Assembly (NCBI RefSeq): GCF_004331075.1
Contig: NZ_SJNX01000001.1
Coordinates: 248,001-312,000 of the forward strand
Length of the DNA stretch: 64,000 bases
Source of the DNA: Acinetobacter brisouioides
GTDB taxonomy: Bacteria > Pseudomonadota > Gammaproteobacteria > Pseudomonadales > Moraxellaceae
Direction: 5' to 3'
Shown here: one piece after another, positions 56,039 through 63,855 of the stretch
Layout: the number at the start of each line of letters is the position of its first letter
How positions within the stretch are numbered: position 1 is the stretch's first letter
Program-made: the position numbers and the translations under genes
Notes under the pieces: generated by a model
The model's database searches: none
Told to the model about the DNA's origin: nothing
What the model saw: the letters and a program-made list of their open reading frames with translations, nothing else

Positions 56039-56439
56039 GGCAGGAGAATTTTAAGCTATCTATTTGAGCTAATTTTAACCAATTAAATCCAAAAAAACTA
56101 TTATTTTTTATCCAATAAACTTTTTTAAGCAATAAACACAAAATAAGTTATTGATTTATATTTAAATTTATTTTTATATAAATAAAATCCCGATAATATT
56201 TTATGTATTTTTATTTTTTTTGCATTACAACCTTAGTCTATAACCTAAAAATAGACGTTTCATCCTGTTGTATCACCCATTTTTTAAAATGCAATCTTCC
56301 AAGAATTTCTTTACTTTACAGTATAACAAGGTAAAAATTTCAGGATAAGAACCTGTAAACTATAATGATCAGGCTTCCCCTTATAACAGTACCGCTGACA
56401 GGCATTTTTTGGTTACCCATCAGCATTTTGGAGATACTC
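56039..56439. other. Divergent apt-rubA intergenic region
   Basis: These 401 very AT-rich bases contain no gene. A likely rubA promoter lies at 56338-56366. The transcript leader from there to rubA is about 70 bases. Confidence 0.45.
56338..56366 (+). promoter_or_regulatory. Candidate rubA promoter
   Basis: TTTCAG and a perfect TATAAT (56361-56366) are separated by 17 bp. The -35 element is weak. Constitutive rubAB expression is reported in strain ADP1. Confidence 0.45.
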
Positions 56440-56604
56440 ATGAAAAAATATCAATGCATCGTTTGTGGATGGATTTACGACGAGGCAACAGGCTGGCCAG
56501 ACGATGGCATCGCTCCTGGAACAAAGTGGGAAGATGTACCCAATGACTGGACTTGCCCAGACTGTGGAGTATCCAAAGCAGATTTTGAAATGATCGAAGT
56601 ATAA
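56440..56604 (+). CDS. rubA: Rubredoxin
   Basis: This 54-residue one-iron electron carrier has [13 protein letters not shown] and [13 protein letters not shown], giving the four iron-binding cysteines. It passes electrons from rubredoxin reductase to the alkane 1-hydroxylase. The ATG at 56440 follows GGAG at six bases; the upstream open frame is not coding. It is the first gene of rubA-rubB-estB-oxyR. A hairpin with a U run separates it from rubB. Confidence 0.97.
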   Translation: MKKYQCIVCGWIYDEATGWPDDGIAPGTKWEDVPNDWTCPDCGVSKADFEMIEV

Positions 56605-56612
56605 AGCCGCTC

Positions 56613-56639
56613 AAGACCATGTTTGAACATGGTCTTTTT
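56613..56639 (+). terminator. Hairpin with U run between rubA and rubB
   Basis: AAGACCATG (56613-56621) pairs with CATGGTCTT (56628-56636) across a six-base loop, followed by TTT. It has the form of an intrinsic terminator inside the operon and may make rubA more abundant than the distal genes. Confidence 0.75.
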
Positions 56640-56667
56640 ACTTAAGAAAAACATTTTGGAGAATATT

Positions 56668-57843
56668 ATGCAGCCTATTGTCATTGTGGGTTCGGGTATG
56701 GCGGGTTATACCCTTGCACGTGAATACCGAAAATTAAACAAAGAACAAGAACTGATCATGATCTGTGCTGATGATGCAGCAAGTTATGCCAAGCCAACAT
56801 TGTCAAATGCCTTGGCAGGCAATAAACAGCCCGCTCAAATCGCACTTGCAGATGCAACCAAAATGGCTGAGCAACTGAACATGCGTATTGAAACCCATGC
56901 TTGGGTGAATCATATTGATGCTGAACAGCATCAATTAAGCTATGTACAAAATCAGCAGACGGTTGAACTCAATTACAGCAAATTGATTTTAGCTGTGGGG
57001 GCAAATCCAATTCGTTTAGCAATTGCTGGCGATGGTAGTGATGATATTCATGTGGTGAATTCCCTCACCGATTACCGCACATTTCGCGAGCAACTTGACC
57101 AAAAACAAGATAAACGGATTGCCATTTTAGGTGCTGGGCTGATTGGCTGTGAATTTGCCAATGATTTACAGCATGCAGGCTATCAAACGACTGTCATTGA
57201 TTTGGCGCCACAACCGCTTGGTCGCCTATTGCCACAATATGTTGCTGAAGAATTCCAAAAGAAATTACATGAGAGTGGTATTAAGTTTATTCTTGGTACA
57301 ACCGTTGAGAAAATCAGCAAAGTTAAGCAACATTACGTCGTCACACTAGAAAATGGTCATAGCCTTGCAGCAGATCTCGTGTTGTGTGCGGTGGGCTTAC
57401 AACCCAATATTGATATTGCCAAGCATGCCAAGATTGAAACCAGTCGCGGAATTCTGACCAATAGTCTAATGGAAACCAATCAGCCCGATATTTATGCTGT
57501 CGGTGACTGTGCCGAAGTGAACGGACTTTTATTGCCATATGTTATGCCAATTATGCAACAAGCACGTGCCTTGGCAAAAACTTTGGTGGGTCAGCATACT
57601 CATGTTCACTACCCTGCTATGCCAGTTGCAGTTAAAACGCCTGCCGCACCACTCACTGTATTGCCAGTCCCGCACAATGTCGACGTGAACTGGGAAACTG
57701 AACATTTTGAAGATGGCATGTTATCTAAAGCTGTCGATAGTGAAGGAACCATTCGTGGCTTTGTACTGCTTGGTGCAACCGCAGCCAAACAGCGTTTAGC
57801 GTTGACCAAACTGGTACCTGATTTAATTCCACCACAAGCATAA
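56668..57843 (+). CDS. rubB: Rubredoxin-NAD(+) reductase
   Basis: RubB is the FAD enzyme that passes electrons from NADH to rubredoxin for alkane hydroxylation. The 391 residues show the FAD motif IVIVGSGMAGYTLAREYRKL, the NADH motif RIAILGAGLIGCEFANDL and the second FAD motif PDIYAVGDCAEVNG. I start at 56668, six bases after GGAG; the frame is open 15 codons upstream through the hairpin. Spacing of 22 bp to estB supports co-transcription. Confidence 0.96.
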   Translation: MQPIVIVGSGMAGYTLAREYRKLNKEQELIMICADDAASYAKPTLSNALAGNKQPAQIALADATKMAEQLNMRIETHAWVNHIDAEQHQLSYVQNQQTVELNYSKLILAVGANPIRLAIAGDGSDDIHVVNSLTDYRTFREQLDQKQDKRIAILGAGLIGCEFANDLQHAGYQTTVIDLAPQPLGRLLPQYVAEEFQKKLHESGIKFILGTTVEKISKVKQHYVVTLENGHSLAADLVLCAVGLQPNIDIAKHAKIETSRGILTNSLMETNQPDIYAVGDCAEVNGLLLPYVMPIMQQARALAKTLVGQHTHVHYPAMPVAVKTPAAPLTVLPVPHNVDVNWETEHFEDGMLSKAVDSEGTIRGFVLLGATAAKQRLALTKLVPDLIPPQA

Positions 57844-57865
57844 TCAGACTTTATGGATGCTCACA

Positions 57866-58804
57866 ATGAATCAGAATATTGTGTTTAGCCCATCACCATA
57901 TAGTAAATATATGCGTGAAGCGCAAGTTGATCTCGGCAATTGCATACAATTGCACATTGAAATGGGTGGCAACCCCGAGCATCCATGTATTTTGCTGATT
58001 ATGGGTTTAGGTGGACAACTGATTCTTTGGCCAGATTTTTTTTGCAAATCACTGATTGATCAAGGTTTCTGTGTCATTCGCTTTGATAACCGAGATATTG
58101 GTTTATCTAGCAAAATTACCACAGAGCCGCAAAACTCCCATCATTTACTCAGCATGATGGCACGTTTTAGTGTCGGACTTAAAAATCATGGTGCGCCATA
58201 TACTTTGGAAGACATGGCCGATGATGTTGGTTTATTACTTGATAAACTGGAGATTACTCAATGCCACCTGATTGGAGCTTCGATGGGTGGCATGATTGCC
58301 CAGATTGTGGCAGCCAAATATCCAGAAAAAATTAGCAAGCTAGGGTTACTGTTTACCAGTAACAATCAACCACTTTTACCTGCGCCAGGGATCAGACAGC
58401 TTAAAATGATGATCAGTAAGCGCCCAACGCAAGAAGATGAAATCATTCGGCAGAATGTACAGCTTTACAAGATTATTGGGTCACCAAATTATATTAATGT
58501 CGAAGAAATCCGACTATTTGCACGCAAATCTTATTTTCGCAGTTACTACCCAAATGGTGTATTGCATCAATTACTGGCAATATTATGCACAGGGTCATTA
58601 CTCAAATGGGATCAACAAATTCAACAACCTACGTTAGTCATACATGGTGCAAGTGATCATTTGCTCCCCCCTAAACATGGTCGAACTGTTGCAAAAGCAA
58701 TTAAATCAGCAAAATTTGAATTAATTGCTGGAATGGGGCATGATATTCCACCACATTTTATCCCTCAATTGAGTGGTTTATTCGCACATCACTTTAAACC
58801 TTAA
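57866..58804 (+). CDS. estB: Alpha/beta-hydrolase esterase EstB
   Basis: This 312-residue serine hydrolase has the full triad: Ser in LIGASMGGMIAQ, Asp in GASDHLLPP, and His in GMGHDIPPHF. The oxyanion-region MGLGGQLILWP and FDNRDIGLSS fit esterases of this type. Its position between rubB and oxyR matches estB of Acinetobacter ADP1. Natural substrate unknown; long-chain esters linked to alkane oxidation are possible. ATGs at 57857 and 57866 are both in frame; I prefer the latter. Confidence 0.9.
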   Translation: MNQNIVFSPSPYSKYMREAQVDLGNCIQLHIEMGGNPEHPCILLIMGLGGQLILWPDFFCKSLIDQGFCVIRFDNRDIGLSSKITTEPQNSHHLLSMMARFSVGLKNHGAPYTLEDMADDVGLLLDKLEITQCHLIGASMGGMIAQIVAAKYPEKISKLGLLFTSNNQPLLPAPGIRQLKMMISKRPTQEDEIIRQNVQLYKIIGSPNYINVEEIRLFARKSYFRSYYPNGVLHQLLAILCTGSLLKWDQQIQQPTLVIHGASDHLLPPKHGRTVAKAIKSAKFELIAGMGHDIPPHFIPQLSGLFAHHFKP

Positions 58805-58819
58805 AAGTATCAGGACACT

Positions 58820-59722
58820 ATGGCTGCATTACCCTCTTTAAGACAGCTTTCTTATTTAGTAACACTGTCTGAAACATTGCATTTTACCGAGGCAGCACGT
58901 CGCTCTTTTGTAACCCAGTCGACTTTATCTGGCGGCATTATGGAGTTAGAACGTTTACTTGGTGGTGTTTTGGTTGAACGCGATCGCCAAAATGTACGTT
59001 TAACACCTTTAGGGGAACAAGTGGTTGCGCGGGCCCGTGTTTTACTTGCCGATGCTCAAGATCTCATGCGGCTTAGCCGAGAAATGAGTGAACCACTCAC
59101 TGGTGATTTACATTTAGGGATTATTCCAACCATTGCTCCCTTTATTTTGACGCAGTTGCTTGATGAAGTGCATCATTATTTACCCAAAATCCAGTTACAT
59201 CTGCATGAAGCACAAAGTGAAAAGATTGTTGAAAAACTGGAACATGGTAACTTAGACATGATTGTCTTGGCACTGCCATTTGATACACGCGGGCTAAAAG
59301 TTGCCGAGATTGCCAAAGAAAATCTGGTCTTGGTACATCATAAAGCAGATCAGCAATGTATCCGCGCAAGTAACCTTGATGATCTTGACCTCTCTCGTTT
59401 GATGTTGCTTGAGGAAGGTCATTGCTTACGCGATCATGTCTTGAGTGCTTGCCCAATTGGTGAACGTAAAAATGACCACCGATTAAAAGCCAGTTCCCTG
59501 CCAACTTTAGTTGAAATGGTATCGTCGAACCTAGGTTATACCTTATTGCCTGAAATTGCCTTGCAACGTCCGATGTTACAATGCCATGCGGATTTGCAAG
59601 TCAAACATATTGAGGCAGCACCAGTGCGTACCATCGCATTAGTTACCCGTAAAAGCACACCATTACACAATGAATTTAATGTTTTGGTTGATGTTTTAAA
59701 GAAAATCGTACTGTCTCAATAA
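58820..59722 (+). CDS. oxyR: Hydrogen peroxide-sensing regulator OxyR
   Basis: This 300-residue LysR-type regulator has an N-terminal helix-turn-helix (FTEAARRSFVTQSTLSGGI). The regulatory domain carries the redox pair in GHCLRDHVLSAC: two cysteines nine apart, as with Cys199 and Cys208 of E. coli OxyR. Oxidation to a disulphide activates peroxide-defence genes; ahpF in this window is a likely target. AGGA precedes the ATG. Last gene of the rubA-rubB-estB-oxyR cluster, followed by a stem-loop (59732-59763) without a U run. Confidence 0.95.
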   Translation: MAALPSLRQLSYLVTLSETLHFTEAARRSFVTQSTLSGGIMELERLLGGVLVERDRQNVRLTPLGEQVVARARVLLADAQDLMRLSREMSEPLTGDLHLGIIPTIAPFILTQLLDEVHHYLPKIQLHLHEAQSEKIVEKLEHGNLDMIVLALPFDTRGLKVAEIAKENLVLVHHKADQQCIRASNLDDLDLSRLMLLEEGHCLRDHVLSACPIGERKNDHRLKASSLPTLVEMVSSNLGYTLLPEIALQRPMLQCHADLQVKHIEAAPVRTIALVTRKSTPLHNEFNVLVDVLKKIVLSQ

Positions 59723-59868
59723 TTCATATTCCCCATTCTAAGGTTACATGACTTTAGAATGGGACTATACAGTTCGGATTTCCAATCTGTTTAGGTCATC
59801 TAAGTTCATCACTTAAATCACTTTTTTCGCTCTGTAGCAACATTACTCAACATTTTCTCTAGTTTACA

Positions 59869-59885
59869 CTTAAGTTGTTCTTAAG
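59869..59885 (+). promoter_or_regulatory. PmrA/BasR box upstream of the naxD-like operon
   Basis: CTTAAG (59869-59874), five bases, CTTAAG (59880-59885) match the PmrA consensus YTTAAK-N5-YTTAAK perfectly. A TATTAG (59898-59903) 12 bases on could be the -10 element, so the box would sit at the -35 position, as in PmrA-activated promoters. The naxD-like start codon lies 79 bases beyond the box. Confidence 0.75.
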
Positions 59886-59964
59886 GGATACTGAGCATAT
59901 TAGACACATCTTTTATTTTGTAGATATTTGATATGATTTATAATAATGCAAGCGAGTGTCTAAA

Positions 59965-60759
59965 ATGACACATGTCTGCTACTGCGCCGATGATTTTGCT
60001 TTACATCCAAGTATTTCTACAGCAATCATTGAGTTGATTGCACAACAGCGGCTGCACGCGACATCTTGCATGACCCAATCATCTGACTGGTCACAAGCGG
60101 CACAGCAATTAAAACCTTATGCTGCTCAAGCTGATTTAGGGTTACACCTCAATTTTACTCATGCTTTTGATGACCATACTATGGCTTTTCCTTTAAATAC
60201 CCTGATGGTGAAGGCATGGTTACGGTTACTTGACCGCCAACAGATTCGCGATAGCATCGCCCAACAATGGAACGCTTTTATCGAAGCACTAGGGCAAGCA
60301 CCTGACTTTATTGATGGACATCAACATGTTCATCAGTTTCCAGTGATTCGCGAAGTACTGATAGAGTTTTTAAAAGAACAGAATTTTAAAGGCTGGGTGA
60401 GAAATCTTCGACATACGCTTGTGGTTTCGCCATATCAGTTTAAAACATATATGCTCATGCAATTAGGTTCAGTAACTCTTAATCACTTATGTATGCAAAA
60501 TAAAATTAAACAAAATCAATTTTTTGCTGGAATTTATGATTTTCAGCAGATTGATTATGCTCATCTGAACCAAAAATGGTTAAGCCAAGCGCAAGACAAT
60601 CTTTTAATTATGTGTCATCCTGCCCAGTATTTAATAAAAAATACTGATCCAATTACAATAGCACGGCTACAAGAATATCAGTATTTAACATCTGAACAAT
60701 TTGCAATTGACTGTCAGACTTATCAAATTACTCTCTCACGTATCGGAGTAAGCGCATGA
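59965..60759 (+). CDS. naxD: ChbG/HpnK (YdjC) family deacetylase, NaxD-like
   Basis: This 264-residue YdjC-superfamily carbohydrate deacetylase has a metal-binding site in CADDFALHPS and FIDGHQHVHQFP, plus the conserved GLHLNFTH and MCHPAQ. In Francisella and A. baumannii, NaxD deacetylates polyprenyl-phosphate-linked N-acetylgalactosamine before galactosamine is added to lipid A, and the A. baumannii gene is PmrB-dependent. Here a PmrA box precedes the gene and an FlmF2/ArnC-like transferase overlaps its end by four bases, so the same role is likely. I start at the ATG at 59965; a GTG three codons earlier is possible. Confidence 0.8.
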   Translation: MTHVCYCADDFALHPSISTAIIELIAQQRLHATSCMTQSSDWSQAAQQLKPYAAQADLGLHLNFTHAFDDHTMAFPLNTLMVKAWLRLLDRQQIRDSIAQQWNAFIEALGQAPDFIDGHQHVHQFPVIREVLIEFLKEQNFKGWVRNLRHTLVVSPYQFKTYMLMQLGSVTLNHLCMQNKIKQNQFFAGIYDFQQIDYAHLNQKWLSQAQDNLLIMCHPAQYLIKNTDPITIARLQEYQYLTSEQFAIDCQTYQITLSRIGVSA

Positions 60760-61727
60760 GAACAAATCCAGTTCTATCTTGTGTGATTCCTGCTTATAAC
60801 GAAGCGGGAAATTTACCCCAGTTTATTCCAGCTTTGGCTGCTAAATTGGACCAGCTAGACCTTGCTGGTTATGAAATCATTGTGATTGATGACGGTAGTA
60901 AAGATAATACCTTAGCTGTTTTGTATAGTCTGGTTGAGAATTATCCTCTACGTGTACTGGAACTCTCTCGTAATTTTGGTAAAGAAGCTGCACTCAGTGC
61001 AGGTTTAGATCATGTTACAGGAGATATTGCATTATTGATTGATGCCGATTTTCAGCACCCGATTGACGAAATTCCGACCATGCTCAATTTATGGCGTAAT
61101 GGCTATGACATGGTGTATGGTATTCGCAGCCGTAATACCGAATCTTGGCTCAAACGCCTTTTCACCCATGCTTATTATAAATTAATGAGTTTTAGCACTT
61201 CAGTTGAAATCCCTGAAAATGCAGGGGATTTTCGTCTGATTGACGCCAAGGTAGTCACTGCCATCCAAAATCTACCTGAAAAAAACCGTTATATGAAAGG
61301 TTTGTATGCATGGGTAGGTTTTAAAAGTATTGGACTACAATTTTCTGAACAAGAACGTCAGCATGGTACATCGAGTTTCAACTTCAAGTCCTTGTTTAAC
61401 CTTGCCATCTCTGGATTAACAGGCTTTTCAGATTTACCGCTAAGAGTCAGTACTTATCTGGGCGCATTGCTCGCATTTATGGCGATGGCATATGGTATCT
61501 GGATTATTCTTGAAACACTCATCGAAGGCAGTAGTGTTCCAGGTTGGGCAACGCTAGTTGCAGGCATGACATTACTCGGTGGAATCCAGTTGCTATTTAT
61601 TGGTATTCTTGGGGAATATATCGGACGTATTTATACTGAAGTCAAAAACCGCCCTAAATATATTGTTGCAGCAGAGTACTCTAAAGCCAAAAATTCATCA
61701 TCCACATCTGATAATAAGACCCCCTAA
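60756..61727 (+). CDS. Polyprenyl-phosphate glycosyltransferase (FlmF2/ArnC-like)
   Basis: This 323-residue family 2 glycosyltransferase has the DPM1-like catalytic domain: CVIPAYNEAGNLPQ, IIVIDDGSKDNT, LLIDADFQHPID and the DFRLIDAKVV region. Two C-terminal membrane helices (about 232-255 and 268-292) follow. Such enzymes load a sugar onto undecaprenyl phosphate. With the deacetylase upstream and an ArnT-like enzyme downstream, it probably supplies undecaprenyl-phosphate N-acetylhexosamine, as FlmF2 does. It overlaps naxD by four bases and its stop shares one base with the next ATG. Confidence 0.9.
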   Translation: MRTNPVLSCVIPAYNEAGNLPQFIPALAAKLDQLDLAGYEIIVIDDGSKDNTLAVLYSLVENYPLRVLELSRNFGKEAALSAGLDHVTGDIALLIDADFQHPIDEIPTMLNLWRNGYDMVYGIRSRNTESWLKRLFTHAYYKLMSFSTSVEIPENAGDFRLIDAKVVTAIQNLPEKNRYMKGLYAWVGFKSIGLQFSEQERQHGTSSFNFKSLFNLAISGLTGFSDLPLRVSTYLGALLAFMAMAYGIWIILETLIEGSSVPGWATLVAGMTLLGGIQLLFIGILGEYIGRIYTEVKNRPKYIVAAEYSKAKNSSSTSDNKTP

Positions 61728-62110
61728 TGCTTGCTCATGTTCTTACATTTGCTCGTTTTGGTATCATTGGTGTGCTTGCGGCATTAACGCATTACGCTAT
61801 TGTGATCCTACTGTTCGAGCGAGGGCATATTGCTTTAGCATATGCCAATCTGATTGCTTTTTGTCTTGCTTTTTGGGTGAGCTACTTCGGGCATCGACAT
61901 TTTACATTTCAAGCCCAAGAACTTTCACATCGGCAAACCTTACCTAAATTTTTTATTGTTGCAACTTTAGGTTTTGTGTTTAATGAAAGTTTATTGCTTA
62001 TTTCACATCACTATCTAAATATTTCACTATCCATTTTGGTCATTATTGCAATTTTTCTCACTGCAATTTTCACCTTTTTACTGAACCGATTTTTTGCATT
62101 CCAGCATTGA
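61727..62110 (+). CDS. GtrA-family membrane protein
   Basis: This 127-residue protein has four hydrophobic segments and the GtrA pattern: TFARFGIIGVLAALTHYAIV at the start, FWVSYFGHRHFTF in the middle and FLLNRFFAF at the end. GtrA proteins are thought to flip polyprenyl-phosphate sugars across the inner membrane. It sits between the lipid-sugar synthase and the ArnT-like transferase with one-base and nine-base spacing, so it is a good candidate flippase for the intermediate. The start overlaps the preceding stop (TAATG). Confidence 0.9.
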   Translation: MLAHVLTFARFGIIGVLAALTHYAIVILLFERGHIALAYANLIAFCLAFWVSYFGHRHFTFQAQELSHRQTLPKFFIVATLGFVFNESLLLISHHYLNISLSILVIIAIFLTAIFTFLLNRFFAFQH

Positions 62111-62119
62111 GGCTATGTT

Positions 62120-63757
62120 ATGCAACCTTTACTTAGATCATCTAAATTATTACTGATTCTGCTACCGATCTGGCTCTTCATCACTTCAATCATCCGACCA
62201 ATGTCTATACCAGATGAAGGGCGTTATGGTGATATCAGTCGTGCCATGTTTGAAACTGGTGACTGGCTCACCCCACGTATCAACGGCTTTCCATTTATGC
62301 ATAAACCTCCTCTCTTACACTGGCTCAGTTCAGGTTTGATGGAAATTTTTGGTGTGCATTTATGGGTATTACGTTTAGTTCCTGTACTCGCTGGCACTCT
62401 GATGCTGGTCAGTTTATTTTTCTTTGTCCGCAAATATATCAATGAACGTGTTGCCCAACTCAGTGCATTGGTTTTAGCAACCAGCCTACTGTTTTTTGGC
62501 AGCAGTCAGTATGTTAACCACGATTTACTGGTTGCAACGTGGATGACACTGACCGTTTTCTGTTTTGCCGATTTTACTTTGTCTGGGAAAAAATCAATTT
62601 TATTTCTAGGCTATGTTGCCTGTGCTTGCGGCTTTTTGAGTAAAGGGCTGATTGGTGTACTGGTTCCAGGTATGGTGATTTTGCCGTGGGTAATTTATTG
62701 TAAAGAATGGAGAAAAATCCCATATTTACTTAACCCACTGGGTATTTTGCTCTTTATTTGCCTAGTCGGCCCATGGCTGTATTTTGCTCAACACCATTAT
62801 CCAAATTTTTTAAACTATTTCTTTATTGACCAACAATTTAGCCGCTTTAGCTCATCAGGATTCAACAATAAACAACCTTGGTTTTTTTATCTGGTTATCT
62901 TATTGATCAGTTTCTTACCTTGGTTACTCGTGACAGGCTTTAAAGGTGCGAAACAACATATTCGTACTGTCGTTCCATCGCCAATTCTTGCTTTACTGCT
63001 CTGGTGGTTCGTTTCTGTCACAATCTTTTTTTCAATTCCGCCATCAAAATTAGCAGGTTATATTTTACCTGTCGTTGCCCCACTGACGATTCTCATCACA
63101 GCATGGGTTCAGCAGAACCTAACCCTACCTAAAAATAAATTACAGATTTTTGGTGTTTCAATTTTTGTATCCTTAATGGGACTCACTATATTGATTGCAC
63201 CACATGTCATGAAAGGAAATCATGAATTTTACTTGCAACATATTGGCAGTATTTATTTACTCGGCACAATTTTAACAGCTAGCCCATGGGTGTTTCTGGC
63301 ATGTTATAAAACCAAAAAGATCTCTTTTTTACAAGCGACGGTACTTAGTCTACTGGTGCTATGTTCAAGCGTTCCTTTTGCAGTTCGATTGTTCGATACG
63401 AAAACCAATTCTGACCAGTTACAATTTCAGCAATATTTACATGGCAAGACGCAGTTAGTGTTCTATCGCTACTACTTTTATGATGTGCCATTTTTACTGG
63501 ATTGGAAATCACCTATATATTTGGTAAATAACTGGGATGCTGTTGGGGGAGATAATTCGGCTGTAGAAATTAAAGATGGCTTATTATTTGAACCCGAGTT
63601 AAAACGCAATTTATGGAACGATGCGACCTTTGAGCAGGCTTTAAAAAACAAACAGCCTTTGATTGTGATTAGTCGCCCAGGTGAGTTTAAATCGCCTGAC
63701 CCTCAGGTTAAAGTATTGCATCAACGTAATTATGACGTGTTTATATTTAATCAATAA
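62120..63757 (+). CDS. ArnT/FlmK-like GT39/GT83 membrane glycosyltransferase
   Basis: This 545-residue inner-membrane protein has about twelve hydrophobic segments. The first periplasmic loop carries the ArnT catalytic pattern PDEGRYGDISRAMFETGDW, with the acidic residues needed for catalysis, then GFPFMHKPPLLHWL. GCGFLSKGLIG matches the conserved lysine region. ArnT and FlmK move an aminosugar from undecaprenyl phosphate to lipid A on the periplasmic face. The acceptor here is inferred from operon context. TGAGG overlapping the gtrA stop is its ribosome-binding site. Last gene of the operon. Confidence 0.9.
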   Translation: MQPLLRSSKLLLILLPIWLFITSIIRPMSIPDEGRYGDISRAMFETGDWLTPRINGFPFMHKPPLLHWLSSGLMEIFGVHLWVLRLVPVLAGTLMLVSLFFFVRKYINERVAQLSALVLATSLLFFGSSQYVNHDLLVATWMTLTVFCFADFTLSGKKSILFLGYVACACGFLSKGLIGVLVPGMVILPWVIYCKEWRKIPYLLNPLGILLFICLVGPWLYFAQHHYPNFLNYFFIDQQFSRFSSSGFNNKQPWFFYLVILLISFLPWLLVTGFKGAKQHIRTVVPSPILALLLWWFVSVTIFFSIPPSKLAGYILPVVAPLTILITAWVQQNLTLPKNKLQIFGVSIFVSLMGLTILIAPHVMKGNHEFYLQHIGSIYLLGTILTASPWVFLACYKTKKISFLQATVLSLLVLCSSVPFAVRLFDTKTNSDQLQFQQYLHGKTQLVFYRYYFYDVPFLLDWKSPIYLVNNWDAVGGDNSAVEIKDGLLFEPELKRNLWNDATFEQALKNKQPLIVISRPGEFKSPDPQVKVLHQRNYDVFIFNQ

Positions 63758-63759
63758 TG

Positions 63760-63789
63760 AAAAAGAGGAAGCCTAGGCTTCCTCTTTTT
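63760..63789. terminator. Bidirectional terminator after the lipid A operon
   Basis: A perfect 30-bp palindrome (AAAAAGAGGAAGCC and its complement around TA) directly follows the ArnT-like stop and is usable from both strands. Confidence 0.9.
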
Positions 63790-63794
63790 ATTTT

Positions 63795-63850
63795 GATCTG
63801 TATGTTTCATTCTGAAATAAGTGTCAACCTATTTCAGAACGGGACAGATC
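63795..63850. repeat. Nested inverted repeats downstream of gyrA
   Basis: Outer arms GATCTGT (63795-63801) and ACAGATC (63844-63850) enclose inner arms TTCTGAAATA (63810-63819) and TATTTCAGAA (63830-63839), all perfect. It may be a composite gyrA terminator or a small mobile-element relic. Confidence 0.65.
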
Positions 63851-63855
63851 TGAAT

